From Tridacna crocea (lineage: Eukaryota; Mollusca; Bivalvia; Cardiida; Cardiidae): DNA of 64,000 nucleotides. Position 1 is the stretch's first letter, and the number at the start of each line of letters is the position of its first letter. The notes below the pieces were generated by a model. The model saw nothing but the letters and a program-made list of their open reading frames with translations, was not told where the DNA came from and ran no database searches. The stretch is taken from assembly GCA_943736015.1 (NCBI GenBank), contig OX031060.1:22769231-22833230 (forward strand). Reading direction: 5' to 3'. Shown here piece by piece: positions 1-9,239 of the stretch. Made by a program: the position numbers and the translations under genes.

Positions 1-458
1 CTACTCTGTCCTAAAAGTGGAAAATTTAGAACATACAGAAATTCAATGGTACTTATGTGATGGACAAATTGTACTGTTGTGTAGTGACCAATACAAGGTT
101 TCTGTTAGATGGAGGAGAAAAAGATCAAATAACAACAACATGAAGTGCAATACCTCTATAATATGCTAAAACGAGTATAAGTAATAGAAAATTGAACTTG
201 CCCTCAATTTACTTTCGTAAAGGAAATTAGTTGTAGTAAAAATAGTGAAATGAGAAATGTGAATATTTGGTGAAGACACAATTAGCCTTGTCTTATAGGT
301 TACCTTACTCTGTTCTTTCTCCCAGTGCAAGAATCAGAAATCTCGTGATTTAATTTCATCACATGAGTTTGACAACTTCAAAGCCCAATTTTAAACATGG
401 ATAAAGAAAAAAGACCTTTACAATTTATAATACATGTATTAGTATTTTATATGATAAG
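1..458. other. AT-rich intergenic DNA, nothing recognised
   Basis: No open frame of note, no RNA motif and no clear repeat were seen here. The stretch ends at a TTAA at 459-462 that begins the first foldback element. Confidence 0.5.
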
Positions 459-684
459 TTAACCCTTCAGTAAACACTCCCTGGTTTTTACGACCCTAAG
501 ATGGGACCCTTTTGAAAATATTGTTGGAAAAGGAGAAAATGCTGGAAACCAGCATTTTCTCCTTTTCCCACTATGTTTTCTACCATGCTGGCAGTGAATT
601 TCAATGTTTGAGTTCCATTTATCTTGTTGTCTGCAAGTGCTTTTAAGTTGGACCAGTCTAAAATTTTGTTCTTTGGTAAAGGGA
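459..684 (+). mobile_element. TTAA-flanked foldback MITE, copy A
   Basis: It starts with TTAACCCTT and ends with TTTGGTAAAGGG, which are the terminal motifs of a family seen about ten times in the first 15 kb. The centre (about 514-578) is a long palindrome: an arm reading GGAAAAGGAGAAAATGCTGG, a short loop, then its complement. The side sequence contains the family block CTGCAAGTGCTTTTAAGTTG. TTAA ends with CCC/GGG termini are known from piggyBac-like and Kolobok-like elements, so a non-autonomous member of one of these is inferred. The right TTAA is degraded to ATTG, next to the following element. No protein is encoded. Confidence 0.75.
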
Positions 685-687
685 TTG

Positions 688-1884
688 TTTCGGCAGTAAT
701 AGCTACAACCGTATTCTATAGGTTAATTGAAACAAATAAACAAAGGTACACGCCACGCGTGATAAATGGTCACTATAGCAACGTCAAGTTGACGTGAGCA
801 GGGCACCTTGACGTCAGTTCACAAAATAACTTCTTTTTAATTGCAAGTATCGATCACAATAAGCACTCCAGTATGTTTTTGAATTGTGTATGACAATAGT
901 ATTCACCCGCAGGGTTCCCCATGTACTACCTGCCATCAAAAGCCACAATGAATCACCGACCGTAAGAATTTCCTGAAACAGTATAGAGAACGTGGTGACA
1001 GCTTCTTGGTATTCGTAATTATGACCGATGTAACTTAGATTGGTTTGTATGATCCAAAGACAAGCAAGACAGTTCTGTGTGGAAAAACCCCTAATTCACC
1101 CTCGCCAACAAAAGCAATGGAGAAATGTTATATATTATTGAAATGAACCGAGTTATTCTCTGCCACACACTACAGATTGGGAAGACAGTCACAGCAAAGC
1201 ATAACTGGAACGCATGGTCTTTTTTTTACTACATGGTACATAAAATGATATTCTTATTTTATATGATGATAGATTTGGTTGGTGAAACCAGTGATTACTA
1301 CACTAATTTTGTTGTGCATGTATAGATGCATAGGTTCAACCATATGCTTGTTTCAGGTGCACCGACATGAGTTGATCAGGGCTGTATAGGAGAAACCTGG
1401 CGCGTTCTACCTACATCACAACATCGCCACACCTTATACTTGATCAACTACCAAGAAAATACCTGCTGATAGAGTAACATTATTGAGTACCCACCATACC
1501 CCCCTGACCCGTACCGCATAATTTTTGGGTATTCCGTACTATTAAGTGTTACTGACACAGTCACAGTTTCGACGATGTCGATCATCTTCCCGTCGTGGTC
1601 AGGGAATGTGTAAGGAATATTCCATAATCAGACTTGAAAAACTTTTGTAATTAGTGCGTACATAGGCATCAGAGGTGCATTGAGCATACGGTGAAGTATT
1701 TTTAATAACATTCATGACTATTTCAGACGTTTGTAAAGACAAACTTTTAACTCTGTGCATCAAGGTGCCCAGCTCAGGTCGACTTGACGTTGCTATGGTG
1801 ACAATACATCACGCGTTTCTAGTATCTTCGTTTATTTGTTTCAACTAGCCTATAGAATATGGTTGTAGCTGTCATTGCCGAAAA
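688..1884. mobile_element. Non-autonomous DNA transposon with ~120-bp TIRs
   Basis: Positions 688-810 and 1761-1884 are imperfect inverted copies of each other. Both contain, in order from the outside, TTTCGGCA, AGCTACAACC, ATTCTATAGG, GAAACAAATAAAC, ACGCGTGAT, ATAGCAACGTCAAGT and GGGCACCTTGA. The ~950 bp between them has no credible coding frame, so the element could only have moved with a transposase supplied elsewhere. I could not fix a target-site duplication. The left end abuts the degraded end of foldback copy A, which may have been the target. The superfamily is unassigned. Confidence 0.75.
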
Positions 1885-2526
1885 ACTCATTAAAAAATAT
1901 CAAAATATAAAAGAATGGCGGCACTTGTCCCAAAACTTTTCGAACACCCCTCGTACATGTAATGTCCATTGTCTAAAAGGAGACGGAAGCTTACATTTTA
2001 GGAAACTTACATTTAAATTGCTTAATTTCTGGTGTCATCAATCATGTGCATGCTTGTTTCACATTTTTTCATTTCTTTTGTCAGTTTTTTCTTGTTTGTG
2101 TTAAGATTTTCAGCAAGAAGTTCGGCTGACGGTGGGACTGTCCTGAAAGGTAAGTGAAACAGGCCAAAGAGTGGGACTGTACTGAAAGGTAAGTAAAGCA
2201 GACCATTTTGTAGCTTTGTACCATTTGAACTGTTGTCTGCAAATGCTCTGAATTCAGAGATGTCTGAAACTTTGTCAACTGGTTAAGAACTGAACTATTC
2301 ACTAATAGTCTCGGATATCTATAAGTTAACCCTGGTCTTGCTAAACAACTTTCAAGCCAATAGTATGACTAATACGCTGCTTTTTTATAGGTGTCTTGTG
2401 GAAAAAGGTTTCTCCTGTCAGATGTGTAGATCCAAGATCAGGCTGCATATTTTGTGCAGTCCAATCCTGATCTACACTGTCGACCGTACATCCATGAGCA
2501 GCATTAGGGTAAGGAGTTAGTAAGGG
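1885..2526. other. Intergenic stretch with small repeats and a foldback
   Basis: No gene was seen. Positions 2133-2208 hold two copies of a ~39-bp unit that begins GTGGGACTGT and includes TGAAAGGTAAGT. Positions 2220-2286 resemble one side of the TTAA foldback family (TGTCTGCAAATGCTCTGAA, then TCAACTGGTTAAG). Positions 2418-2480 form an imperfect inverted repeat listed separately. Confidence 0.55.
2418..2480. repeat. Imperfect foldback with GTGTAGATC arms
   Basis: The left arm contains GTGTAGATC and GATCAGGCTGCA. The right arm contains TGCAGTCC and GATCTACACT, which is its approximate complement. From memory, this kind of foldback is common in bivalve intergenic DNA, so I treat it as a weak taxonomic hint. 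It could also be a fragment of a larger short element. No terminal repeats or target duplication were located. Confidence 0.5.
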
Positions 2527-2754
2527 TTAACTCATTACCAAAAGAAAAAAATTTAGGCTACTCCAAATTGAGAGCACTGGCAGATGACAAAATAAATGTG
2601 AATGAAAAATTGAAATTTGATTTGGAAAGGGTAGAAAACATAGTGGGAAAGGAGAAAATGCTGGTAACCACCATTTTCTCCTTCTCCCACGATGTTTTCG
2701 AAGGCTTTCTTTTTCACGGTCGTTAGAAGTCCAAATTGTGTGGTCAAGAGTTAA
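2527..2754 (+). mobile_element. TTAA-flanked foldback MITE, copy B
   Basis: TTAA is present at both ends (2527-2530 and 2751-2754). The left end reads CTCATTACCAAA, a variant of the family terminus CCCTTTACCAAA. The central palindrome lies at about 2637-2699 with arms GGAGAAAATGCTGG and CCACCATTTTCTCC, so the loop side of one arm has lost pairing. The element is full length for the family (about 225-260 bp) and non-coding. Confidence 0.8.
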
Positions 2755-2797
2755 GAGAAAACAAAAATAGGGAGTGGTAAGGTATGATGGCATGGTA

Positions 2798-2994
2798 TTA
2801 ATCCATTAGCACAGAGTCCCTAAAATTTGACGACCCTGAGAAAGAAGCCTGGTAACCAGCATTTTCTCCTTTTCCCCCAATGTTTTCTACTCTTCACAAA
2901 ACAAATTTCAAATTTTCAGTCACTTTTATTTTGTTGTCTGCAAATGCTTTCAATTTGGACAAGTCTAAAACATTGTCGTTTGGTAACGAGTTAG
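2798..2994 (-). mobile_element. TTAA-flanked foldback MITE, copy C, left arm deleted
   Basis: The outer blocks are in the opposite order to copy B. A TTAA start at 2798 is followed by the block GACGACCCTGAGAAAGAAGC. The palindrome is then cut: only GGTAACCAGCATTTTCTCC and the following arm remain. After that come CTGCAAATGCTTTCAATTTG and TTTGGTAACGAGTTAG. The missing arm explains the short length, 197 bp. Deletion of one arm of a long perfect palindrome is a usual decay route. Confidence 0.7.
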
Positions 2995-3049
2995 ATGGCT
3001 ATAAATTTGTTTTGTGATAGAGGAGAGAAATGAATTTCAGTTGAAATTT

Positions 3050-3242
3050 TTTGAACTCTTTCGAAAATATCAAATTTCTGAGTATTTGCAGACATTTACA
3101 TGAATAAGGTTTGAACTGAAAAATGAAATTTGTCTTGGGACCAGTAAAAAGCTTTGGGGAAAAAGGAGTAAATCCTGTTTACCAGCATTATCTCCATTTT
3201 TTCCACAATGTTTTTAAAAGCCGTCTGTAAGGTAGTTTAACC
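3050..3242. mobile_element. Decayed remnant of the foldback MITE
   Basis: This contains AAATGAAATTTGTCTTGGG, then a degraded palindrome at about 3160-3215 (GGGGAAAAAGGAG, CCAGCATTATCTCC, CCACAATGTTTT). Both ends are unclear. It lies between copies C and D and looks older than either. Confidence 0.5.
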
Positions 3243-3427
3243 TTGGGATTTTTTGTTCAGAGTTCAGAATGTGGTTTAACTCTTTACCAAACAACAGCTT
3301 TAGACAGGTCCAAATTGAATGCCTTCGGATGCCACTCAAAAACTGAAGTTTGTAGTGGGAAGGGTAGAAAATATTGCGGGAAAATGAAAAAAAAAAAAAT
3401 GCTGGTTACTAGCATTTTGCCTTTTTA

Positions 3428-4821
3428 GCTCACCTGAGCACAACGTGCTCAAGGGGAGCTTTTAGGGTCACTGGGTGTCCGTTGTCCGTCATGCGTCGTG
3501 CGTCGCGCATTGTCAACAATTCTTTAAACATCAACTCCTCCTAAACGCTAGGCCAATTTGGACCAAACTTGGCAGGAATGTTCCTTGGGAGGTCCTCTTT
3601 AGATATTGTTCACAGAATTTGATTCCGTCAAAAACTCTGGTTGCCATAGCAACCAAATGGAATTTTTTAGCAAATTCTTTAAAAATCTTCTCCTCTGAAA
3701 CCGCTGGTCGGATTTTGAAATAATTTCATAGATATGTTCCTTGGGTGACCCTTTTCAAAAGTTATTCGTGAAATTTTGATCTGTAAAAAAATGTGGCTCT
3801 GGTGAATGGGGGCTACTTGCACTATACAGAAATGAAGGAATTGTTAAAAAATCTTCTCTGAAACCGCTGTCCAGATTTTAGAATAATTTCACAGAGTTGT
3901 TCCTTGGGTGACCCTTTTCAAAAATTGTTCGCTAAATTTTGATTGGTCAAGAAACATGGCTGTGGTGAATGGGGGCTACTTGCACTATAGAGAAATGAGG
4001 AAATTCTTAAAAAATTTTCTTCTCTGAAACCGCTTGTCAGATTTTGAAATAATTTCACAAAGTTGTTCCTTTACCCTTTTCAAAAATTGTTCGCGAAATT
4101 TTTCATTGGTCAAGAAACATGGCTCTGATGAATGGGGGCTACTTGCACTATAGGGAAATGAGGAAATTCTTAAAAATTTTTCTTCTCTGAAACCGCTGGT
4201 CAGATTTTGAAATAATTTCTCAGGGATGTTCTTTGGGTGACCTTTTCAAAAAGTTTGTGTGAAATTTTGATTGGTCAAGAAACATGGCTCTGGTGAATGG
4301 GGGTTACTTGCACTATATGGAAATGAAGAAATTATTGAAAATTCTTTTTCTCTGAAACCCCTAGTCAGATTTTAAAATAATTTGACAGAGATGTTCCTTG
4401 GGTGATCCTTGCTCTTGGGAATGGGGGCTACTTGCGCTATATGGACATGATGAAATTCTTGAAAATTCTCTTTCTCTGAAACCCCTGGTCAGATTTTAAA
4501 AGAAATATTCCGAAATGTTTTTTGGGTGACCCTTTTCAAAACTTGTTCATAAATTTTGATCCATCAAGAAACATGGCTCTCGTGGATGGGGGATACTTGC
4601 TCTTATACAGAAATGAAGAATTCTTAAGAATTCTTCTTTTTCAAACTGATGGTCAGATTTCAAAATTAATTTTACAGGTGACTTTTTGAAAATTGCTTAG
4701 CAAAATTATAAATTTGGTTCCAATGTTTCAATACCTCCAAAAAAAAAAAAAAAAAAAAATGGGCTATGGTCATCTCAAAAATTCAGGTGAGCGATCCAGG
4801 GCCATCTTGGCCCTCTTGTTT
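3428..4821 (+). mobile_element. Hairpin-ended element with ~165-bp internal tandem core
   Basis: It begins with AGCTCACCTGAGCACAACGT, whose arms form a hairpin with GTGCTCAAGGGGAGCT. Next comes a CGTCGTGCGTCGCGC-type segment. The far end has CAGGTGAGCGATCC and GGCCCTCTTGTTT. The interior is a degenerate tandem array in which GAAACCGCTGG-type motifs recur at 3697, 3860, 4026, 4189, 4354 and 4478. That is a ~165-bp period with one shortened unit. Non-autonomous Helentron-like elements of bivalves have terminal hairpins plus ~160-bp cores, so that class is inferred. No duplicated target is obvious, which fits but does not prove rolling-circle insertion. Confidence 0.65.
3697..4690 (+). repeat. 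Degenerate ~165-bp tandem core, ~6 copies
   Basis: Successive copies share GAAACCGCTGGTCAGATTTT, TTCCTTGGGTGACCC, AAGAAACATGGCTCTG, GTGAATGGGGGCTACTTGC and AAATGAGGAAATTCTT. The spacings are 163, 166, 163, 165 and 124 bp; the last comes from a ~41-bp deletion near 4410. The copies differ by many substitutions, so the core expanded long ago. A 20-base A run follows at about 4740-4759. Confidence 0.8.
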
Positions 4822-4888
4822 CACACTGTTTTCAGAAGGCTTCTTTCTCAGAGCCGTAAAAACCCAGTATTGTTTGGTAAAGACTTAA

Positions 4889-5376
4889 TCCATCAGAGCA
4901 AAAAATGCTTAAGGTAAGCATTTGTGATTGTACTCTATCCAGCTTTGATTGTATTTGGAATGTCAGCAGTAACCTAATATATTCTCTAGAGGTCCCACTT
5001 AATAAATCATTATCTGTTTATATTTTTGTTAGTTTTTGGGATAACAAGTCGAAAATCAAGGACTGTGACGAGATGATTTATTAGCCCCTCTTGATTATAT
5101 TTGTTATACAGTATTACTTGTATTCAGAGACCACCCAAGGGGAGTAATAAAAGTGGAATCTTACAGCAGGTAGTCTTTAAATGCAAGTCATATCAGGTAG
5201 ATTTAAGAAGGGATGTAGTATCAGAATGGTGGTCTCTTAAAGAAGTGAATTGTTTAATGCAGGTAGTCTCTAACACAGGTTTACCTGTATTGCCATGGTT
5301 CCTGATTTGAAATCTATATTCCAAAAAGCAAACAAAAAATTAAGTAAATTTGTAGTGAAAGGTTTATCAAGTAAGA
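4889..5376. other. Intergenic stretch, nothing firmly recognised
   Basis: No gene was seen. Positions 5100-5305 contain GAGACCACCC, GGTGGTCTCTTAA and ACAGGTTTACCTGTATTG, in an arrangement that suggests a worn dispersed repeat with inverted ends. I cannot define its limits. Confidence 0.4.
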
Positions 5377-5594
5377 TGAACTCTTTACCAAACGACAAAA
5401 TTTTAGACCGGTCCAAATTTGCAGACCACAAAATTAACCGGACTCAAAAATTTTAATTCGTCCTGGGAGAGCATAAAACATTGTGGGAAAAGGAGAAAAT
5501 GCTGGTTACCAGCATTTTCTCCTTTTCCCATGATGTGTTCAAAAGGCCTTTTTTCAGGGTCATGAAAAACCAGGGATTGTTTTGTAAAGGATTC
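5377..5594 (+). mobile_element. TTAA-type foldback MITE, copy E (best palindrome)
   Basis: The termini are CTCTTTACCAAACGAC on the left and TTTTGTAAAGGATTCA on the right; the flanking tetranucleotides have drifted from TTAA. The central hairpin is perfect over 22 bp: 5485-5506 pairs with 5508-5529 around a single base. Weaker pairing extends outward through AACATTGT and ATGATGT. This copy gives the clearest family arm, GGGAAAAGGAGAAAATGCTG. It has no coding capacity. Confidence 0.8.
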
Positions 5595-5705
5595 ATAGGA
5601 CTGTATTGTATAAAACTTGTGAGCCATGCTCTGTGAGTAATCTGTGAAAAGGGGTCAGATGCATCTCCGTGGATGTTTTCACTTGTGGATCCCCAAAATC
5701 CATAA

Positions 5706-5929
5706 TGTTTCACCAAATGACAAAATTTTAGGATTGTCCAATACGAAACCATTTGCAAACGACAAAATAAAAAATGACTTAAAATTTGAAATTTGTTTTG
5801 TGAAGGGTAGAAAACATTGTTTGAAAAGAAGAAAATGCTGCTTACCAGCATTTTCTCTTTTTCCCACAATGTTGTCTAAAGGCTTCTTTCTCAGGGTCAT
5901 CAAAAGTAGGGATTGTGGTAATGGGTTAA
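5706..5929 (+). mobile_element. TTAA-type foldback MITE, copy F
   Basis: The left end is worn (TTTCACCAAATGAC). The right end is intact, with GTAATGGGTTAA at 5918-5929. The palindrome is at about 5812-5872 with arms GAAGAAAATGCTG and CAGCATTTTCTC. The block TTTCTCAGGGTCATCAAAAG, conserved across the family, lies on the right side. Confidence 0.75.
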
Positions 5930-5969
5930 CTATGTCATGAAGTGAATGGTCCTTTGGTATGCCGAAGAT

Positions 5970-6090
5970 TTAAACCTTTACTCCATAGATACTCATTTTG
6001 ATGTATTAATAACAGACAGCTTTTGAAAACATTTTTGGAAAAGGAGAAATTGCTCGTAATGAGCAATTTCTCCTTTTCCCACAATGTTTC
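5970..6090 (+). mobile_element. Foldback MITE copy G, truncated, with altered hairpin
   Basis: The left end reads TTAAACCTTTACTCC. The hairpin has two perfect 19-base arms, 6037-6055 and 6061-6079, around the loop GTAAT. Its tip reads AAATTGCTC and GAGCAATTT where other copies read AAAATGCTGG and CCAGCATTTT, so both arms changed in a complementary way. The normal right side is missing after about 6090. Confidence 0.65.
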
Positions 6091-6405
6091 CCCCTCAATC
6101 AGATATTTTGTATTCTCATTTGTCCATATTTTTGACATGTTATCTTAATTTGCTGCTGAAATGGAAGAGCCTCAATTTCAGTCTGAACAGATTAGACTTG
6201 TTTGTCGAGAAAGTTACCAGAACATATCCCAGAAAATCCTAGCATTAAGTACATATCTAGAGGCAAAATTGGTTTGTGTTTGTCTTAATGCTGTCTTGGA
6301 TAAGTGCAAAATTATGTTAAATCAGAGCATAATGCAGGTCAGTGTGGCTAATCTAAGAGAAACTCGTGTGCTTGATACAGACTGTATTTTCAGTCAAATA
6401 CTCAT
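6091..6405. other. Intergenic stretch, no gene supported
   Basis: An open frame of 82 codons (6161-6409) lies here. It runs into the next MITE, has no recognisable motif and is within the length expected by chance, so it is not called. Nothing else was seen. Confidence 0.5.
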
Positions 6406-6665
6406 TTAACCCTTTACCAAATGACCAAATTTTAGACTGGTTCAAAAGAAAAAGCACTTGCAGACAACAAAATAAACATAACTCAAAAATTGAAATATGT
6501 TTTAAGTAGGATAGAAAACATTGTGGGAAAAGGAGACAAAATGCTGGTTACAAGCATTTTCTCCTTTTCCAAAATATTTTCTACCTTATAAGAGAAATAT
6601 TATGCCATTTGAGCCGCCTTTTTCTCAGGGTCATCAACAGTAGGGATTGTGTAGTAATGGGTTAA
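6406..6665 (+). mobile_element. TTAA-flanked foldback MITE, copy H (intact TTAA both sides)
   Basis: A perfect TTAA lies at 6406-6409 and 6662-6665. The termini are CCCTTTACCAAATGACC and GTAGTAATGGG. The palindrome, at about 6518-6580, has one extra base in the left arm (GGAGACAAAATGCTGG). A short segment (AAGAGAAATATTATGCC) is inserted after the right arm and makes this copy the longest. The exact TTAA ends make it the best evidence for the target preference. Confidence 0.85.
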
Positions 6666-6845
6666 AGGAATCACAGACCCCGTTACGAAAGCACAATGAA
6701 TTCGTTTTGAAACCGATTTTCTCCATATAGTAGTGTATGTACATTGTATGTGCGTGTGAGAGAGGGAGAGGCGCATTTCTATTAAAGGAATCACAGACTC
6801 GGTGTTAGGAAAGCATAGTGATGAAATTTCCTTTTGTAACTGACT
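6664..6845 (+). repeat. Imperfect direct repeat, ~60 bp twice
   Basis: TTAAAGGAATCACAGAC begins at about 6663 and again at about 6782. Each is followed by a similar GAAAGCA(C/T)A segment and a GAAAT/GTTTTG end. Between them lies GTGCGTGTGAGAGAGGGAGAG. The origin is unknown. Confidence 0.55.
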
Positions 6846-7082
6846 AGATCTGCAAGGGAAACGTGTGCATGAAAATGAAAAAAAAAAGTTGCGATCCATA
6901 TATGCTTAACTGAGAGATAAAAATGATAAATTGTATTTAAGTTTAAGTGTATTTTAACAGCTTAGGTCAAATCACAACAGTCATTGCATCCAGATATGTG
7001 TTTCCAGGCTTTCACACCAGTCGTGGCACACCTTCAAGTTACTGACTTCTCTTGATTCATGTATCATAGGTTAGAGAAAAAA
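6846..7082. other. Intergenic, nothing recognised
   Basis: No coding frame, tRNA-like element or repeat is visible between the short direct repeat and the tRNA-like segment. Confidence 0.45.
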
Positions 7083-7172
7083 AAATCGCCAGAAAGAGAG
7101 TTTATCTCAACAGAGTTTCGAACTCAACCACCAGCTTACCAGCCGGATACGCTAACTACTGAGCCTCCCTAC
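7083..7172 (-). mobile_element. tRNA-derived SINE head or tRNA pseudogene
   Basis: The minus strand reads GGCTCAGTAGTTAGCG, close to an A box, then GGTTGAGTTCGAAACTC, close to a B box (consensus GGTTCGANTCC). The spacing is about right for a tRNA-like internal promoter. The T-stem pairs poorly and no clean acceptor stem is seen, so this is not a functional tRNA. It ends in an A/T-rich run. It is distinct from the main SINE-like family further right. Confidence 0.55.
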
Positions 7173-7332
7173 ATTGTGGAGGTAGACTTGTGAAAACATT
7201 GTTGGAAAAGGTTGGCTTCATCTTCTTTTCTACCATCCTTTGATACCCATCTACTAACATTTCATTAATCGTTGCTCCGAAAGTGTCAGGTGTTTTTGAA
7301 TAACCATTGACTCGTTTAGAGAGTCATATTTT

Positions 7333-8002
7333 TCAGTTCAACATTTTATTGCATTAAACAAGTACATGTTTATGGCAAATAGAACAAAAAACAGAGAGAA
7401 CATGGATTTACACGAAGAGCATAAAGTATGTGAAAAAAATGTAAAAATTAATACAAATATGTACAGATGACAGTAATATTAAATGCTTTAAGCACAAGCT
7501 AATTTCTTAATAACGTGGCATAGTAGATAAATTTACTTAGGTTATTAATAACTGTAGCCGAAGTTTCCTCTAAAACGTTAATGAATTTGTATTCATTCGG
7601 CCATGTATAATAGTAACGTTTAAGATATTGTTGTCGTAGATGAGTATATTTTGGGCATATTAACAAGAAATGGAATTCATTTTCAATAATGTTTTGATTA
7701 AAATTTTCACAGATGCGTAGATTCCTAGGTTGTTCAATAGATCATCCTTGTTCTATGGCTAGATTATGAGCAGAAATTTTAAATCGTGTTAAAGCTATTC
7801 TGAATTTTAGGACTTTTATTGTGTTAAGATATTGTTCAAATTCAAAAGAGTGTTTAAAAAGAGAATAGCACTCGAGTCGTGGGGAGTTATAAATCGAATG
7901 ATACCAACGCTCGTAATATAATTGTAGAATGTGAAACTTTCTAGGCTCTAGCTCGATGCGTATATTTGTTTGACGTTCCCAAATAAATGATAGATCGTGT
8001 TC
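7333..8002 (-). pseudogene. Non-LTR retrotransposon, 3' end with broken C-terminus
   Basis: On the minus strand, a frame without a start runs from about 8002 to a stop at 7499-7501, roughly 168 codons. It contains the segments YYERWYHSIYNSPRLECYSL, FRIALTRFKISAHNLAIEQG, an in-frame stop at 7742-7744, then HFLLICPKYTHLRQQYL. The W..S...SPRL, LTRFRISAH.L.IE.GR and HFLL.CP.Y..LR pattern is the familiar C-terminal tail of non-LTR reverse transcriptases in marine invertebrates. The reverse transcriptase and endonuclease domains are absent. Downstream on the minus strand is a 3' tail with an AATAAA signal near its end (about 7345-7350). This is a 5'-truncated dead copy, and its 5' break abuts a truncated foldback MITE. 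Confidence 0.75.
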
Positions 8003-8163
8003 AATCCCTACTTTTGACGCCCCTTAGAAAGAAGCCTCTCCTTTTCCCACAACGTTTTCTACCCTTCACAAAACAAATTTCAATTTTTCAGTAACTTTTA
8101 TTTTGTCATCTGCAAATGCTTTCGATTAGGACAAGCCTAAAATGTTGTTTGGTAATGAGTTAA
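8003..8163 (-). mobile_element. TTAA-type foldback MITE, copy I, truncated
   Basis: It starts abruptly with CAATCCCTACTTTTGACG, an internal family block, at the LINE junction. It then keeps AGAAAGAAGCC, one palindrome arm (CTCCTTTTCCCACAACGTTTTC), CTGCAAATGCTTTCGATTAG and the terminus TTTGGTAATGAGTTAA (TTAA at 8160-8163). The other end and one hairpin arm are missing. Confidence 0.7.
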
Positions 8164-8219
8164 CTGCATATTTTGGATTGTATGGTTTTCAGCATTATTA
8201 GTTATAGCACAACAGCCAG

Positions 8220-8480
8220 TGTATCTATCCATGGTTTTCTGGAGTTTCAGTACCAGTAGCGTGCACAGTAGTCTTTCAAGGTGCTACCTGCTTTACCATG
8301 TAAACATTTTTGAAACAATTATTAGTGCTGAGAGAGGAATAAATCCAGCTGCAGTGACTCATGAATCCTTGGAAAGGAATTAGCCAGTCCAGGAATCGAA
8401 CCGACAACGCCCTGTACTCAAATCATGTATGCGGTAGACTGAGGTACAGGGGCTCAGTACACGTTTTGAAAATGCTAAGA
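8220..8480 (-). mobile_element. tRNA-derived SINE-like element, dispersed copy
   Basis: It shares the family path AGTACCAGTAGCGTGCACA, AATTATTAGTGCTGAGAG, AATAAATCC, GCAGTGACTCATGAA and CCAGGAATCGAACCGACAAC. Read on the minus strand, it has a tRNA-like head with GTTGTCGGTTCGATTCCTGG, close to a B box. It is the leftmost recognised member of the family that builds much of the tandem unit. Confidence 0.6.
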
Positions 8481-8959
8481 GAGAACCGTTGTCTTCACAT
8501 GTCATATTCTTCGAAGACTCGACTTGCTTTATATAATAAATCCCCCCCCCCGTCAATATTGGGAGGATTGTAGTAATATGTGCTATAGAGTAGCAATGGA
8601 GAAAATAGCTTTCATCAATACATCTGAAGAAAAAAATCAGGCCTGTTTTAGCCCCCGATTTCTCTAAAACTGCTGATCATAGCTGAATTAATCACACGGG
8701 GTACTGTTTTATTGAGTAAACGTTTATTTTAGTTTGAAATCAAAAGTAACGCTTGTTGCACAGAAAAGTAGTTCAGTTTTGTAACCAGGATGCCCAAATT
8801 AGATGTGTATGTATAGAAAGCTATCTAGCAGGAGACAATGAAGAAAGAGTTTCAGAACAAGTGCAGCAATAGAACTGATTTGAATATAGAGCTAAGTCCC
8901 CCATTCTTTTAAAATTATAAAGAAAAGACAAGATATCAAGCACAATTGTGATGCGGTTT
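8481..8959. other. Intergenic stretch, nothing recognised
   Basis: A run of ten C lies near 8545. No open frame, terminal repeat or RNA-like sequence was identified. Confidence 0.45.
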
Positions 8960-9140
8960 CATTATTGCTCGGGCGATAATAGTGGTGAACTTGTTGATGG
9001 TTGTTCCCAAGCCACTGACCACTACCGTGGAAAGAATTAAATGTTGGAATGACCATCATCCATCCTCAGAAAGGATTGGTCGAGCAAGGGAATCCAATCA
9101 TCAACCCCCTGATTTCAATCCATGTTTGTTACCTGACTAG
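8960..9140 (-). mobile_element. Degraded SINE-like family member
   Basis: TTCCCAAGCCACTGACCACTA, CATCCTCAGAAAGGATTGG, TCGAGCAAGGGAATCCAATC and AACCCCCTGATTTCAATCC follow the same order as the family consensus, with many substitutions. The orientation matches the other copies (tRNA-like head to the right, on the minus strand). Confidence 0.5.
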
Positions 9141-9239
9141 TATCATATCCTAAAGCCTGTTATGGAAGCACTGGAAATAATTAGTGTTTATTTGATGATT
9201 GTTTACTGCTTTTTTTCGAAATAATCAAAACCTAAAGAT

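Larger units (their letters stand above)
3276..4888 (+). mobile_element. Foldback MITE copy D, split by a nested insertion
   Basis: The left piece (3276-3427) starts with TTAACTCTTTACCAAAC and runs through TTTAGACAGGTCCAAATTG to the middle of the palindrome, ending GCATTTTGCC plus a T run. The right piece (about 4822-4888) resumes with CACACTGTTTTCAGAAGGC and ends TTTGGTAAAGACTTAA. Joined in order, the two pieces match a normal ~220-bp copy. About 1.4 kb of a different element sits between them, inside the second palindrome arm. The two TTAA ends show that the host copy was complete before it was interrupted. Confidence 0.8.

Noticed and set aside
6161-6409. 82-codon plus-strand frame as a small gene
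   Set aside because: It has no motif and no homologous copy in the window, it overlaps the TTAA end of a MITE, and its length is expected by chance in this much sequence.
7110-7172. Functional tRNA gene on the minus strand
   Set aside because: A- and B-box-like motifs are present, but the T stem pairs poorly and no acceptor stem is formed. A SINE head or pseudogene is more likely.
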